64,000 nucleotides of DNA from GCA-2715965 sp047608975 (lineage in GTDB: Bacteria; Verrucomicrobiota; Verrucomicrobiia; Limisphaerales; JAYPXF01): positions 1 through 64,000 of the forward strand of contig JBLFYM010000008.1 of assembly GCA_047608975.1 (NCBI GenBank). The letters are read 5' to 3'. The notes beneath the pieces are model-generated. The model saw only the letters and a list, made by a program, of their open reading frames with translations, was not told where the DNA came from and searched no databases. Position 1 is the first letter of the stretch. Each line of letters begins with the position of its first letter. The position numbers and the translations under genes are program-made. Of this stretch, positions 18,114-26,797 are shown piece by piece.

Positions 18114-19201
18114 TGCACGGTGGTCGGGCGGTGATTGCACGATTGCACGACTTGGGAGCGCGTTGCAGTCTAGGCGGCGTGATTCGACTTACTCGTTTGT
18201 TTTGTTTGGTTGGGCTCTTGGCGTCGGGCAGTCCGGCGACGGCATGGGATTACGCGGGACATCGCATGGTGAACCTGTTGGCGGTGGACAGTTTGCCGGC
18301 GGATTTTCCCGCATTTGTGAAAGAGGCCAAGTTCCGCGAACGGATCGCGTTTCTTGCCGGTGAGGCTGATCGTTGGAGGAACACGCAGGATCTTCCGCTG
18401 AAGCACGTCAACAGTCCGGACCACTTTTTCGACATCGAACATCTCAAGGACTATGATGTCACCTGGGAATTTTTGAGTCCGTTTCGCTACACCTTTGTGC
18501 AGCAGCTTGCCCGCGCGAAACATCTGAATCCTGAACGTTTTCCAGAGATTCCCGTGGCTAAGAATCGTGATCGGACGAAGGGGCTGCCTGGTTTCCTGCC
18601 ATGGACGATCATGGAGTATTACAGCAAGGTGAAAGCCGCCTGCAGCTATTTGAAGGTGTTTGAGGAACTGGGTACTCCGGAGGAAATCGACAATGCGCGA
18701 CAGAATCTGGCGTATCTCATGGGAGTGATGGGGCACTTTGCGGGAGACGCATCGCAGCCGCTCCACACCACGATGCATTTCAATGGCTGGGTAAAGGACA
18801 ACCCGAATTCCTACACAACCAATCGTCGGTTTCACTCTTGGATCGACGGCGGGTATCTGAAGAAGACCGGCGGGCTTGAATTCGAGAAGCTCAAGGCGAT
18901 GACGCGTAAAGGCGTGAAGCTTGACACCATTCGCGGTCGCACCGACTACATCTTCCCTGTCATCATCGAATTCATCCGTGAGCAACACAAGCTGGTGGAA
19001 CCCCTGTACGAGATGGACAAGGATGGGAGACTTTCCGGCGAAGGTGAGAACGGGATGCTGGGAAAACCGGTTCTCGAAAAGCAGATCGTCGCGGCGGCCG
19101 GGCTGCTGGCGGATCTTTGGTACACAGCGTATCAACTGGCGCCGACGGATCGCTATCTGACCTCGCAGCTCAATCAACGCAAATTGGCAGAAGGCCAGTG
19201 A
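18113..19201 (+). CDS. Secreted S1/P1 nuclease
   Basis: A zinc-dependent, single-strand-preferring nuclease of the S1/P1 family (phospholipase C fold), exported to the periplasm or beyond. Landmarks are the AWDYAGHRMVNLLAV segment, where the Trp becomes the mature N-terminus and ligand, DHFFDIEHL, the HFAGDASQPLH zinc loop, and FHSWIDGGYL. Together these supply the nine known zinc ligands. The ATG at 18113 overlaps the previous stop (TGATG); a GTG at 18179 gives a shorter product with a cleaner signal peptide (LTRLFCLVGLLASGSPATA) and may be the real start. Its TGA overlaps the GTG of cutA, so it is translationally coupled. Confidence 0.86.
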   Translation: MHGGRAVIARLHDLGARCSLGGVIRLTRLFCLVGLLASGSPATAWDYAGHRMVNLLAVDSLPADFPAFVKEAKFRERIAFLAGEADRWRNTQDLPLKHVNSPDHFFDIEHLKDYDVTWEFLSPFRYTFVQQLARAKHLNPERFPEIPVAKNRDRTKGLPGFLPWTIMEYYSKVKAACSYLKVFEELGTPEEIDNARQNLAYLMGVMGHFAGDASQPLHTTMHFNGWVKDNPNSYTTNRRFHSWIDGGYLKKTGGLEFEKLKAMTRKGVKLDTIRGRTDYIFPVIIEFIREQHKLVEPLYEMDKDGRLSGEGENGMLGKPVLEKQIVAAAGLLADLWYTAYQLAPTDRYLTSQLNQRKLAEGQ

Positions 19202-19527
19202 ACCTGACGGCGCAGAAGTTTTTCACGGTTCTGGTGGCGGCTCCGGATATCAAGGTGGCCCGCAAGGTGGCCAAGGCGGTGTTGGCCGAAAGGGTCGCGG
19301 CCTGCGCCAACATCGTTCCGCAGATCGAATCGCACTACTGGTGGGAAGGAAAACTGGAGTCGGCCAACGAATGCCTCATCGTGTTCAAAACGACCCGGCA
19401 GAATCTTGATTCACTTGAGGCCATCGTGCTGCGCGAACATCCGTATGATACGCCCGAGATTGTTGCCACGGAGATTGTGCAGGGTAACGAACGTTACCTT
19501 TCGTGGATGGAAGAGAGTGTTTGCTGA
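19198..19527 (+). CDS. cutA: Divalent-cation tolerance protein CutA1
   Basis: A 109-residue small trimeric protein of the CutA1 family, linked to copper and divalent-metal tolerance though its mechanism is unclear. It carries the family core FFTVLVAAPDIKVARKVAKAVLAERVAACANIVP, the SHYWWEGKLESANECLIVFKTT strand and HPYDTPEIVATEI. Length matches the family. The start is the GTG that overlaps the nuclease TGA (GTGA). Confidence 0.92.
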   Translation: MNLTAQKFFTVLVAAPDIKVARKVAKAVLAERVAACANIVPQIESHYWWEGKLESANECLIVFKTTRQNLDSLEAIVLREHPYDTPEIVATEIVQGNERYLSWMEESVC

Positions 19528-19544
19528 AGGCCGCGCGCGTCATT

Positions 19545-19734
19545 TCTCCTGCGTAGCAGCCGAGGTGACCAAGCTTAGATTCTTACCGGACGTTCCAGAT
19601 TTCCCCGTCCACCCATTCTGACTCGTGAATGCCCAGCGAATAGCGGCAGGGGACAGCCGCAGTCCAAGACGCTGCCGCGCTCGCTGGTGCCCTGGGCGGT
19701 ATGAGCCTCGTTACCTCGGCTGCTACGAGGAGAG
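19545..19734. repeat. Long inverted-repeat element
   Basis: The 253-bp gap after cutA holds an element with near-perfect terminal inverted repeats: CGTAGCAGCCGAGGTGAC (19552-19569) against GTTACCTCGGCTGCTACG (19710-19727), 17 of 18 matching, extended outward by TCTCCT/AGGAGA. A central palindrome, GCGGCAG (19643-19649) with CTGCCGC (19672-19678), could form a cruciform. No transposase lies inside. It resembles a non-autonomous interspersed repeat; I recall similar sequence in other Verrucomicrobia but cannot check. Confidence 0.55.
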
Positions 19735-19780
19735 GAGAACGCTGCTTGCGTTGAGAGTGGGGTTTCGTATTTTCTGAGGC

Positions 19781-21808
19781 ATGCCTCGAATCCCGATCCT
19801 TCTGCATATTCTGCCCATTCTTTGGTTGCTGTTGTTTTCACCCAGCGCGGGTGCCGCGAAATTTCGACCGAACCCGGCTCCGACTTCGGGGGATCTGATG
19901 TTCGAGAAGTATTTTGCGGCGGAGACGAAACGACTCGCGCGACGATCGCTCGCCGACATCAAGACATTGGATGATTGGAAATCGAAGCGGCCCAAGTATC
20001 TGAAACAACTTCAGGAAATGCTGGGACTCGATCCGATGCCGAAAAGGACCGACCTCAAACCGGTGATCACGGGGACCATCGAGCATCCTGATTTTACCGT
20101 GGAGAACCTTCATTTCCAGTCCCGTCCCGGACTGTATGTGACGGGGAACCTGTACCTTCCGAAGGATCAGGAAAAGCCGGCACCGACGATCCTGTACGTT
20201 TGTGGTCATGGACGCGTGATGATCGATGGCGTCAGTTACGGGAACAAGACGTACTATCAACATCACGGGGAATGGTTCGCCCGACACGGCTATGTGTGTC
20301 TGGTGATTGATACGGTTCAGATGGGTGAACTCGAGGGGATTCATCATGGCACGTATCGGGAGAAGATGTGGTGGTGGAATTCGAGGGGCTACAGTTCCGC
20401 TGGTGCCGAGGCTTGGAACTGCATCCGCGCGCTGGATTACCTGGAGACTCGGATCGAAGTGGACCCGGAACGCTTTGGTGTGACCGGCCGTTCGGGTGGG
20501 GGCGCTTACAGTTGGTGGATCGCGACCCTGGACGATCGGATCAAGGCTGCCGCCCCGGTGGCGGGGATCACCGATCTGCACAATCATGTTGTGGATGGGG
20601 TCGTGGAAGGTCATTGCGACTGCATGTATCACGTGAACACCTACCGTTGGGACTTTGCACAAATTGCTGCGATGGTGGCTCCCCGAGCGCTTCTGATTTG
20701 CAATACCGACGACGATCGTATTTTTCCTTTGGACGGGGTGACCCGACTCTTTCAGAAGACCCGGGGGATTTACGAACTGCACGACGCGAAGGCAAATCTC
20801 GGACTCGTGATCGTTCCGGGTGGGCACAAGGACACGCAGCCGCTGCGGGTCCCGGTCTTCAACTGGTTCAACCGGCATCTCAAAGGTGAGGAACCGCCGA
20901 TCACGGTTTACGCCGACAAAGTGTTCAAACCCGAGCAGTTGAAAGTGTTCAAGGAACTTCCGAAAGATGAGATCACCACGATCGCTCATGAGAATTTCAC
21001 CCGACTGGCGAAAGATGGAACGCTCGAATCGGCGGAAGCAGTGCAGAAGCTTCACAAGAAGAGTTTCCGGGGCTGGCCGGAGCCTAGGGGCGCGCCGGCG
21101 ATGAAGCGAGTGGCGCAGACCGAGAAGGATGGGGTGACGTTGGAGGTCTATGAATTCACCTCTCAGGATCAGATGCAGTTGCGGATGTACGTGGCTGCGC
21201 CGAAGAACGCCGCGCCGGAATCGCTGCACCTCGAGGTGATTGATGAGGTGGGATGGAAGCGCCAACTGCAGACCGCGCGGGTGGGCTTCGCGAGCGCCTT
21301 CGCTGAGGAATTTGTCCGGTCTGGAGTGGACGAGAAGGCACCTGTCCCCGCCGCTGCCAGGGCCGGCTTCAACAAGTGGATGCGATACATCAAGGAGAAC
21401 AAAGGTGTGTATGTGACTTTCACTCCTCGGGGAATCGGGCTCACGAGTCTGCGCGATGACGAGCGCCATCGGACGCAGGTGCGTCGCCGGTTCATGTTGC
21501 TCGGGCAGACCCTGGACGGCATGCGCGTCTACGACATCCACCGGGCGATTGATTCATTGCGGTCGCTGAAAGGGTTCGCGGGCTTGCCGTTGCATATGTG
21601 GGGTGGGGGAGCGATGGCGAACAATGTTCTGCTCGCCGCGATCATGCACCCGGATGGTGCTGAGCAGCTTCATCTCACAAATCTGGCGATGGATGACAAG
21701 ACCGCGCCGGACTATCTCAATATCTCCCGGGTCGCGAATTGGGGCCAGCTCGTTGATGTCGCGAAAGAGCGGATGAAGGTCGGGATCAATAACCGGAAGA
21801 AAAGATAG
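19781..21808 (+). CDS. Secreted alpha/beta hydrolase (acetyl-xylan-esterase-like)
   Basis: A 675-residue exported esterase. After a signal peptide (LLHILPILWLLLFSPSAGA), residues 95-390 form an alpha/beta-hydrolase domain of the AXE1/dienelactone-hydrolase type: oxyanion-region LYVCGHGR, nucleophile motif GRSGG (Ser238), acid in CNTDDDRIFPLDG, and histidine in VPGGHKDTQ. The last 270 residues are a further region with no motif I can name. Members commonly remove acetyl groups from polysaccharides, which suits an organism with secreted sulfatases. It follows the inverted-repeat element and is separated from the protease gene by 89 bp. Confidence 0.8.
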   Translation: MPRIPILLHILPILWLLLFSPSAGAAKFRPNPAPTSGDLMFEKYFAAETKRLARRSLADIKTLDDWKSKRPKYLKQLQEMLGLDPMPKRTDLKPVITGTIEHPDFTVENLHFQSRPGLYVTGNLYLPKDQEKPAPTILYVCGHGRVMIDGVSYGNKTYYQHHGEWFARHGYVCLVIDTVQMGELEGIHHGTYREKMWWWNSRGYSSAGAEAWNCIRALDYLETRIEVDPERFGVTGRSGGGAYSWWIATLDDRIKAAAPVAGITDLHNHVVDGVVEGHCDCMYHVNTYRWDFAQIAAMVAPRALLICNTDDDRIFPLDGVTRLFQKTRGIYELHDAKANLGLVIVPGGHKDTQPLRVPVFNWFNRHLKGEEPPITVYADKVFKPEQLKVFKELPKDEITTIAHENFTRLAKDGTLESAEAVQKLHKKSFRGWPEPRGAPAMKRVAQTEKDGVTLEVYEFTSQDQMQLRMYVAAPKNAAPESLHLEVIDEVGWKRQLQTARVGFASAFAEEFVRSGVDEKAPVPAAARAGFNKWMRYIKENKGVYVTFTPRGIGLTSLRDDERHRTQVRRRFMLLGQTLDGMRVYDIHRAIDSLRSLKGFAGLPLHMWGGGAMANNVLLAAIMHPDGAEQLHLTNLAMDDKTAPDYLNISRVANWGQLVDVAKERMKVGINNRKKR

Positions 21809-21897
21809 GAATAGATCCGAGTGATCAAACCTCCGGTTCCGAATGATACTTTCACTTGACCCACCCTCGGGCATTCCCGAGGCTCTCGCACCATAAC

Positions 21898-23343
21898 ATG
21901 AAACGAACCCTTTGGCTTGCCGCCATCCTTCTCTTCCAGTGCGCGATCGCCGTCGCCGACAGCACTGAGAAAGCCGTTGTTCAAATCCTCACTGCCGGTC
22001 AGCGGCCGAACTGGGCGACGCCCTGGCAGTTCGGATCTGTGAGGCGAAGCAGTGGAACCGGTTTTATTGTGAAAGGCCGGCGCATCATGACCAACGCCCA
22101 TGTGGTCAGTTGGGCGCGACAGATCCTGGTCAAGCGCCCGCAGGATCCGCGGCTGTATGTCGCACACGTCAAATACATCGGACACGACTGCGACCTGGCT
22201 TTGCTGGAAGTCGAGGATTCCCTGTTCTTTGAAGGGATCAAGCCGCTGGAACTTGGCCCGCTTCCCAAGGTGCGCACAACGGTCGTGACCTATGGCTACC
22301 CGGCTGGGGGCGAACAGATTTCCTTCACCCGCGGGGTTGTATCCCGGATCGAGATGCAGAGCTACGCGCACATCGGAAACCGATCGCTGCTGGGGGTTCA
22401 GACGGATGCTGCGATCAATCCAGGGAACAGCGGTGGCCCGGTGATTCAGGACGGCAAGGTCATCGGCGTTGCGTTTCAGGGCATTCCCGGATTGGAGAAT
22501 GCCGGCTTCTTCATTCCCCCCCCGGTGATCAATCACTTCCTGGAAGACATTGGCGACGGCAGCTACGACGGTTTTCCGCAGGCGGGGATTCGTTTCCAAG
22601 CGCTGCAGAACCCGGCTTATCGGAGTAGGCTGAAATTGCCAGACAATGGTATGGGGGCTCGGGTGGACAGTCTGGTGGACAGCATGCCGGCGGCGAAAAT
22701 GCTGAAGATCGACGACGTCATTCTTGAGATTGGCGGTTACTCCGTCGGCAGTGACGCCACGATCATTTACGATGGGAACCGGTTGCAATTACCTTTGGCA
22801 ATTCAGGAAGCACAGCATGGCGGAGAGGTGCCGGTGAAGATTTGGCGCGATGGTGCGGAGATCGAAGCGATGCTGCCGGTGAAAGCCAATCCGGAGGATC
22901 GCCGCAACGGCAATCAATATGACCTGCCTCCCCGATATTTCGTCTATGGTGGATTGGTCTTCACGCCACTGACTTTTGACTACATGCGCAGCGTTTCGGC
23001 AGGTTCTTCCACCCGAAGCGCCTTGGTCTACGAACTCTTCTATCGAAAAAACGAAGACCCGAAATCCGTGCGCCAGGAACCGGTCGTGGTGAGTCGGGTG
23101 TTGCAGGATCGGGTGAACGCGAACCTACGGGTTGCGGCCGGATCGTTGGTGGACAAGATCAATGGCAAGCGAATTGAGAAACTCGAAGATGTGATCGCTG
23201 CTTTTGCCGCGGGCAAAGGGGAGCATCACCTGATCGAGTTCGGAAAAGACGGTGCGTTTGAGGTGCTCGGACGCGCCGCCGCCGAGAAGGCGAATGAACA
23301 GATCTCGCGTATGTATGGAATCCCCTCCGACCGAAGACTTTGA
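21898..23343 (+). CDS. HtrA/Deg-like serine protease with PDZ domains
   Basis: A 481-residue periplasmic serine protease. Signal peptide at residues 1-20; trypsin-like domain with a full catalytic triad: TNAHVV (His68), HDCDLALLEVE (Asp99) and NPGNSGGPVI (Ser178). One PDZ-like domain (VDSLVDSMPAAKMLKIDDVILEIGGYSV) and a second, divergent one (VVVSRVLQDRVNANLRVAAGSLVDKINGK) follow. The layout resembles plant and bacterial Deg proteases of the DEG9 type. The ATG at 21898 is chosen over an upstream in-frame ATG because it begins the signal peptide. A paralogue without the triad begins 5 bp downstream. Confidence 0.9.
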   Translation: MKRTLWLAAILLFQCAIAVADSTEKAVVQILTAGQRPNWATPWQFGSVRRSSGTGFIVKGRRIMTNAHVVSWARQILVKRPQDPRLYVAHVKYIGHDCDLALLEVEDSLFFEGIKPLELGPLPKVRTTVVTYGYPAGGEQISFTRGVVSRIEMQSYAHIGNRSLLGVQTDAAINPGNSGGPVIQDGKVIGVAFQGIPGLENAGFFIPPPVINHFLEDIGDGSYDGFPQAGIRFQALQNPAYRSRLKLPDNGMGARVDSLVDSMPAAKMLKIDDVILEIGGYSVGSDATIIYDGNRLQLPLAIQEAQHGGEVPVKIWRDGAEIEAMLPVKANPEDRRNGNQYDLPPRYFVYGGLVFTPLTFDYMRSVSAGSSTRSALVYELFYRKNEDPKSVRQEPVVVSRVLQDRVNANLRVAAGSLVDKINGKRIEKLEDVIAAFAAGKGEHHLIEFGKDGAFEVLGRAAAEKANEQISRMYGIPSDRRL

Positions 23344-23348
23344 CTGAC

Positions 23349-24800
23349 ATGAAGAAACTCATTTTTGCACTGGGCGCATTGCTGCTGCTCGAAACGACGG
23401 CCCCGGCAGCAGGCGTTGCCTGGGAGAAGTCGATCATCACGATCCAGGCCACCCGCAAGACCTACACCCCGTCCCAGCCTTGGAGTCGTAGCTCAATTAC
23501 GTCGCTGAAAACCGGCGTGGTTATTGGTAAGAACCGATTCCTCACCACTGCGGAGGGGCTTCAGGATCTCTCGATGATGCGCGTTCAGAAGAACGGCCGC
23601 GGCACCTGGTGGGAAGGGAAACTCCTCTGGTTGGATTTTCACGCGAACATTGCCGTGGTCTCTGCCAGTGAAGCCGTCTTTGCGGAGGGTCTCGTGCCAG
23701 CAAAAATGGGGGACGCGGATTCCGAACGGAAGGATTGGCAGATTCTGCGCTGGAAAACCGGCAACCTGGAGCGCCGCGCCGCGGAGTTTAACCAGTTTCT
23801 CGTGCAGGAAGGGCGGTTGACGTTCATCCAACATCTGCAACTGGAAGCCAGTTCTGACATTGATGCCGTGGGTTGGGGAGAGCCATTGATCTCCGGCGGC
23901 AAGATCGTCGCGATCGCAACGGGCCAGATTGAAAACAACGTTCGCTTCGCGCCGGTTTCATTCTTCCAAAAAGTTTTGGATGCACGCGCCGCTGGCAAGC
24001 CGCGCAGTCTGGGTTATTTTCCTTTCGTCTGGTCACCAGTCGCCAATCCGGAACTGTATGATTTTCTGAAACTGCCGGGTGAACCTCGCGGGGCGTTGAT
24101 CCTGCAGATTCCCGATGTGCCCAAGGTGAAAGGAAAATTGAAGCAGAGGGACATCATTCTCGAAGTGGACGGGTTCCCGATCGACAACGAGGGCTACTAC
24201 CGCGATCCCGAACTGGGATTGATTATCCTGGAAAATCTTTCCACGCGCGAAAAACTGGCGGGAGACATCGTAAAGCTGAAGGTCTGGCGGGATGGCAAGT
24301 CGGTGAACGTGAACTACGTGCTGCCGCCGGCGCGCTTCGAACACAAGCTGCTTCCGGAGCAGACCTTTGGGCAGGAGCCCGAATACCTGATTGTCGGTGG
24401 ACTGCTGTTTCAACCCCTGAACGTTCCGTTACTGCGTGCCTTTGGTGCCAATTGGCGAACGCGGGCGCCGTTGGGACTGACCAATTTTGCCGATGGCCCT
24501 CCCAAGAAGGGTAGGGAAGGTTTGGTCGCGCTGACGATGGTCGTTCCCGATCCCTTCAACCTCGGATATCAGAGTGCCCGTTGGTTGGTGGTGGATACGA
24601 TCAATGAACGTAAGATTACCAACATCGCCGATATTCGCTCCGCGATGAAAAAGCCGATCAATGGATTTCATGAGGTGCGGTTCATGAAAGGGAGCAGCGT
24701 TGAACGCATGGTGCTGGATGCCAAGAAGGAGCCGGCCGTCACCAAGCAGATTTTGGAACATTACCGAATTCCGGCTCCCGCTTTCTTCGCGAGCGAATAG
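23349..24800 (+). CDS. HtrA-like pseudo-protease (catalytic triad lost)
   Basis: A 483-residue exported paralogue of the preceding protease, similar in length and layout (signal peptide, protease-like domain, PDZ-like LKQRDIILEVDGFPIDNEG, and a C-terminal domain with YLIVGGLLFQPLNVPLL matching FVYGGLVFTPLTF of its neighbour). All three catalytic positions are changed: TNAHVV becomes TTAEGL (Glu69), the Asp becomes Asn100 in ANIAVV, and GNSGGP becomes VGWGEP (Trp177). It cannot be a serine protease. A role as a partner, chaperone or regulator of the active copy is my inference from the tandem arrangement. The ATG at 23349 is used; a TTG at 23340 overlaps the previous stop. Confidence 0.85.
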   Translation: MKKLIFALGALLLLETTAPAAGVAWEKSIITIQATRKTYTPSQPWSRSSITSLKTGVVIGKNRFLTTAEGLQDLSMMRVQKNGRGTWWEGKLLWLDFHANIAVVSASEAVFAEGLVPAKMGDADSERKDWQILRWKTGNLERRAAEFNQFLVQEGRLTFIQHLQLEASSDIDAVGWGEPLISGGKIVAIATGQIENNVRFAPVSFFQKVLDARAAGKPRSLGYFPFVWSPVANPELYDFLKLPGEPRGALILQIPDVPKVKGKLKQRDIILEVDGFPIDNEGYYRDPELGLIILENLSTREKLAGDIVKLKVWRDGKSVNVNYVLPPARFEHKLLPEQTFGQEPEYLIVGGLLFQPLNVPLLRAFGANWRTRAPLGLTNFADGPPKKGREGLVALTMVVPDPFNLGYQSARWLVVDTINERKITNIADIRSAMKKPINGFHEVRFMKGSSVERMVLDAKKEPAVTKQILEHYRIPAPAFFASE

Positions 24801-24816
24801 GCTGCGTCAGTCCACC

Positions 24817-25308
24817 GTGAGCGGATTCGACAAGCTGGTTGTCTTTGTTGCGAAAGGCTTCGGGACCGGGTGTGTGCCGAAAGCCCCGGGAACGGTGGGT
24901 TCCATCGCGGGGGTGGCGTGGGTCGCGATCCTGCTGCTTCCCGGAGATCGAACCCTCTATCTCGCTGCCACGATTCTAGGTGTTTTTGCATCTGTCTGGT
25001 TCTGTGGTCGAGCCGAGGAGATTCTCCAGTTACACGATCCTGGTTCCATTGTCATCGATGAGATCGTCGCCTTACCCATCTGCTTTCTCCCGCTCGTGTT
25101 GCGGGACGGCGGATTGTCCGACGTGGAGACGGTTTTCGTTCAGAATTGGTGGTGGGCACCGCTGATCTTCGGGCTGTTTCGCCTCTTCGACATCTGGAAA
25201 CCCTGGCCCGTGAACCAGATCCAGAATTTGCGGGGAGGATGGGGCGTGACCGCGGATGATGTGCTGGCGGGCGGCTACGTCTGTGCGATCGCGTGGTTCC
25301 TGGCTTAG
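24817..25308 (+). CDS. pgpA: Phosphatidylglycerophosphatase A
   Basis: A 163-residue inner-membrane phosphatase that makes phosphatidylglycerol from its phosphate ester, the last step of acidic phospholipid synthesis. Diagnostic segments are GFGTGCVPKAPGTVGSIAG, the metal-binding SIVIDEIVALPI, and FRLFDIWKPWPVNQIQNL with GGWGVTADDVLAGGY near the end, separated by hydrophobic helices. The GTG at 24817 sits 17 bp after the pseudo-protease stop and is the first plausible start. Confidence 0.92.
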   Translation: MSGFDKLVVFVAKGFGTGCVPKAPGTVGSIAGVAWVAILLLPGDRTLYLAATILGVFASVWFCGRAEEILQLHDPGSIVIDEIVALPICFLPLVLRDGGLSDVETVFVQNWWWAPLIFGLFRLFDIWKPWPVNQIQNLRGGWGVTADDVLAGGYVCAIAWFLA

Positions 25309-25320
25309 ACCGATCAGATG

Positions 25321-25615
25321 TGATCCCGGTGGGGAGAGCAGGCGCAGTCCGCTCGCTGGGGCTGATCCAAACGAAGAGCCCATGCGTTTCGCTGTGCTGA
25401 TATGCCTTTGGAACGATGACCTCGAACACCTCCTTGGAGATGTCGAATACGGCCGGATTCTCGACCGAGTGGATCCGCATTTTCAGTTCAATACGATCAC
25501 TTTGCTGCGCGGATTTCTCGAAGCGCATTGTCCACGTCCCAGTCCGGTGTGGGGCAGTTCAGCGCCTGGTAAACTGGATACGGCAAGGAAGAAGGCAAGG
25601 AATCTCAGGCAGCGC
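25321..25615 (-). pseudogene. Frameshifted N-terminal relic of a secreted protein
   Basis: Minus-strand remnant in the 400-bp gap between pgpA and the DUF547 gene. Starting at the ATG at 25615, one frame gives a good signal peptide (MRCLRFLAFFLAVSSLPGAE). The frame must then shift to read PDWDVDNALREIRAAK, and shift again to read RIHSVENPAVFDISKEVFEV and GLFVWISPSE. The last part resembles secreted verrucomicrobial hydrolase-like proteins, a family impression only. It stops near the pgpA 3' end, so the rest of the gene is gone. Confidence 0.5.
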
Positions 25616-25660
25616 ATTTCGGAGGCCGTTGGAAATGTGATAGGGTGGCAAATGAATCTT

Positions 25661-25684
25661 TGGCGATAAAACAGTTTATCGCCA
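25661..25684. terminator. Perfect 10-bp hairpin
   Basis: TGGCGATAAA, loop ACAG, TTTATCGCCA: a perfect 10-bp inverted repeat 19 bp past the 3' end of the DUF547 gene. The arms are AT-rich next to the loop and no U run follows, so it may be a weak terminator or a protein site. Confidence 0.4.
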
Positions 25685-25702
25685 CAACCGCTTCGTCAGA
25701 AT

Positions 25703-26467
25703 CTAACGTTCGTTCAGGCTCCAATCGTAGTCGGTGTATTTGATGGAAAGACTACGTGAGAACGCTGCCTGTTGTGACTTGGGGAAGAATGGCTGGACGA
25801 ACTTGAGCACGCTGCCTGATTGTCTTTCAAAATCCTCATCGAACCACTTGAAGATGGGTGAGAGATAGACGCGCCCGGCAGGGGCGTCCAGCCGGTTTTT
25901 GGCGTTCTGGCCGAGAAAGATGCGCCCCTGATCGTTGAGTTGTTCACTGAGCCGGGAGGCAACATAGGCTTCCGAACGCAGTGGCGGGCAGCTCTTGGCA
26001 GCGCAGACGAGGGCGAAGTGCGCCCGCGCATCGCGGTAATTCTTCCGGATGATGCCGTGTTCCAAATGATCAAGGGTCGTTGTCTCACCGAAGAGTTTCA
26101 CCACCTTCTGCTTCCATGGACCGCTGAAGAATCCGCCGATCTTCTTGATGCTGGCCACCGGGTAGTTTTCGAGGATGAGTTGTAGGGTGGCTGCGTTGTA
26201 GAGGTTGTAGAGAAATGCCAATTGCTCGTTTTTCGACCACCGGTTGAACTGGGATTCTTTTACCACAGCAAGTTCGCGGAGGTAGGCCTGTAGTTGGATG
26301 GGCTTTGACTTGAGTGTCCGATAGTTCACCCAGCCGTCTTTGACGTTCGTTTTCAGCACTTTGGCCAAGCGGGCGTGGGTGTGGTCAAACTGGGCGGCTT
26401 GCGTCGAGCCAAGGGTGAGGGCAATCGCCAGGCACATTCCGGTGAAGATTCGATTCAGATGCATCAT
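25703..26467 (-). CDS. Secreted DUF547 protein
   Basis: A 254-residue exported protein of the DUF547 family, whose function is unknown. After a signal peptide (GMCLAIALTLGSTQA) it shows the family pattern: VNYRTLKSKPIQLQAYLREL, NEQLAFLYNLYNAATLQLIL, LDHLEHGIIRKNYRDARAHFALVCAAKSCPPL and YLSPIFKWFDEDF. The conserved Cys in CAAKSCPPL and the preceding His/Glu recall a papain-like arrangement noted for the family, but activity is unproven. Leftward and alone; the upstream 330 bp lead to the divergent aceE gene. Confidence 0.88.
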   Translation of the reverse strand: MMHLNRIFTGMCLAIALTLGSTQAAQFDHTHARLAKVLKTNVKDGWVNYRTLKSKPIQLQAYLRELAVVKESQFNRWSKNEQLAFLYNLYNAATLQLILENYPVASIKKIGGFFSGPWKQKVVKLFGETTTLDHLEHGIIRKNYRDARAHFALVCAAKSCPPLRSEAYVASRLSEQLNDQGRIFLGQNAKNRLDAPAGRVYLSPIFKWFDEDFERQSGSVLKFVQPFFPKSQQAAFSRSLSIKYTDYDWSLNER

Positions 26468-26797
26468 AAACTACGAGTCTACAGTGGGATGTTTAGTCCA
26501 TTCATTCTGTTCACCGAGCAAATTACGATGGAACCTGGTCGGAGTCAGTAGTGTTCGGCCGGGAAGTTGCTCAGGGCCGGCGTTGTGCAGGTTGACTCAG
26601 CAATTTTTAAGTTGGTTGGGGTGTGGAGGCGTCTTGCCGAATCTGGGTTCGCCGAAATGTCAGTCAGCGACCAGATTCGATCGGGGCAAAGCGGTCGATA
26701 TTGAGAATTTCTGAACAATTTGCCCGACAGGCCTAGCCATTTGCGGGGACCCAGTTATGCTCAGCGCGCGTCAGGTGATTACCTTCCGCATTTGACG
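26468..26797. other. 330-bp intergenic region between divergent genes
   Basis: Divergent promoter region for the DUF547 gene and the pyruvate dehydrogenase operon. I see no convincing -35/-10 pair, riboswitch or PdhR-like palindrome. A frame open from a TTG at 26720 joins aceE but looks non-coding. Confidence 0.5.

Noticed and set aside
15810..19527. A sulfated-polysaccharide utilisation cluster
   Set aside because: The only sulfatase here is catalytically dead and there are no carbohydrate-binding outer-membrane transporters or glycoside hydrolases nearby.
19838..21541. Minus-strand open frame of 567 codons
   Set aside because: It is the complement of the esterase gene, whose signal peptide and Ser/Asp/His motifs are clear; the antisense product is His/Arg-rich and unlike any protein family.
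23840..24800. Sequencing error as the cause of the lost protease triad
   Set aside because: The frame is intact throughout and the changes are separate substitutions in three places, not a frameshift.
25256..25669. Plus-strand open frame past pgpA
   Set aside because: Overlaps the 3' end of pgpA and lies opposite the frameshifted relic, whose minus-strand frames look more protein-like.
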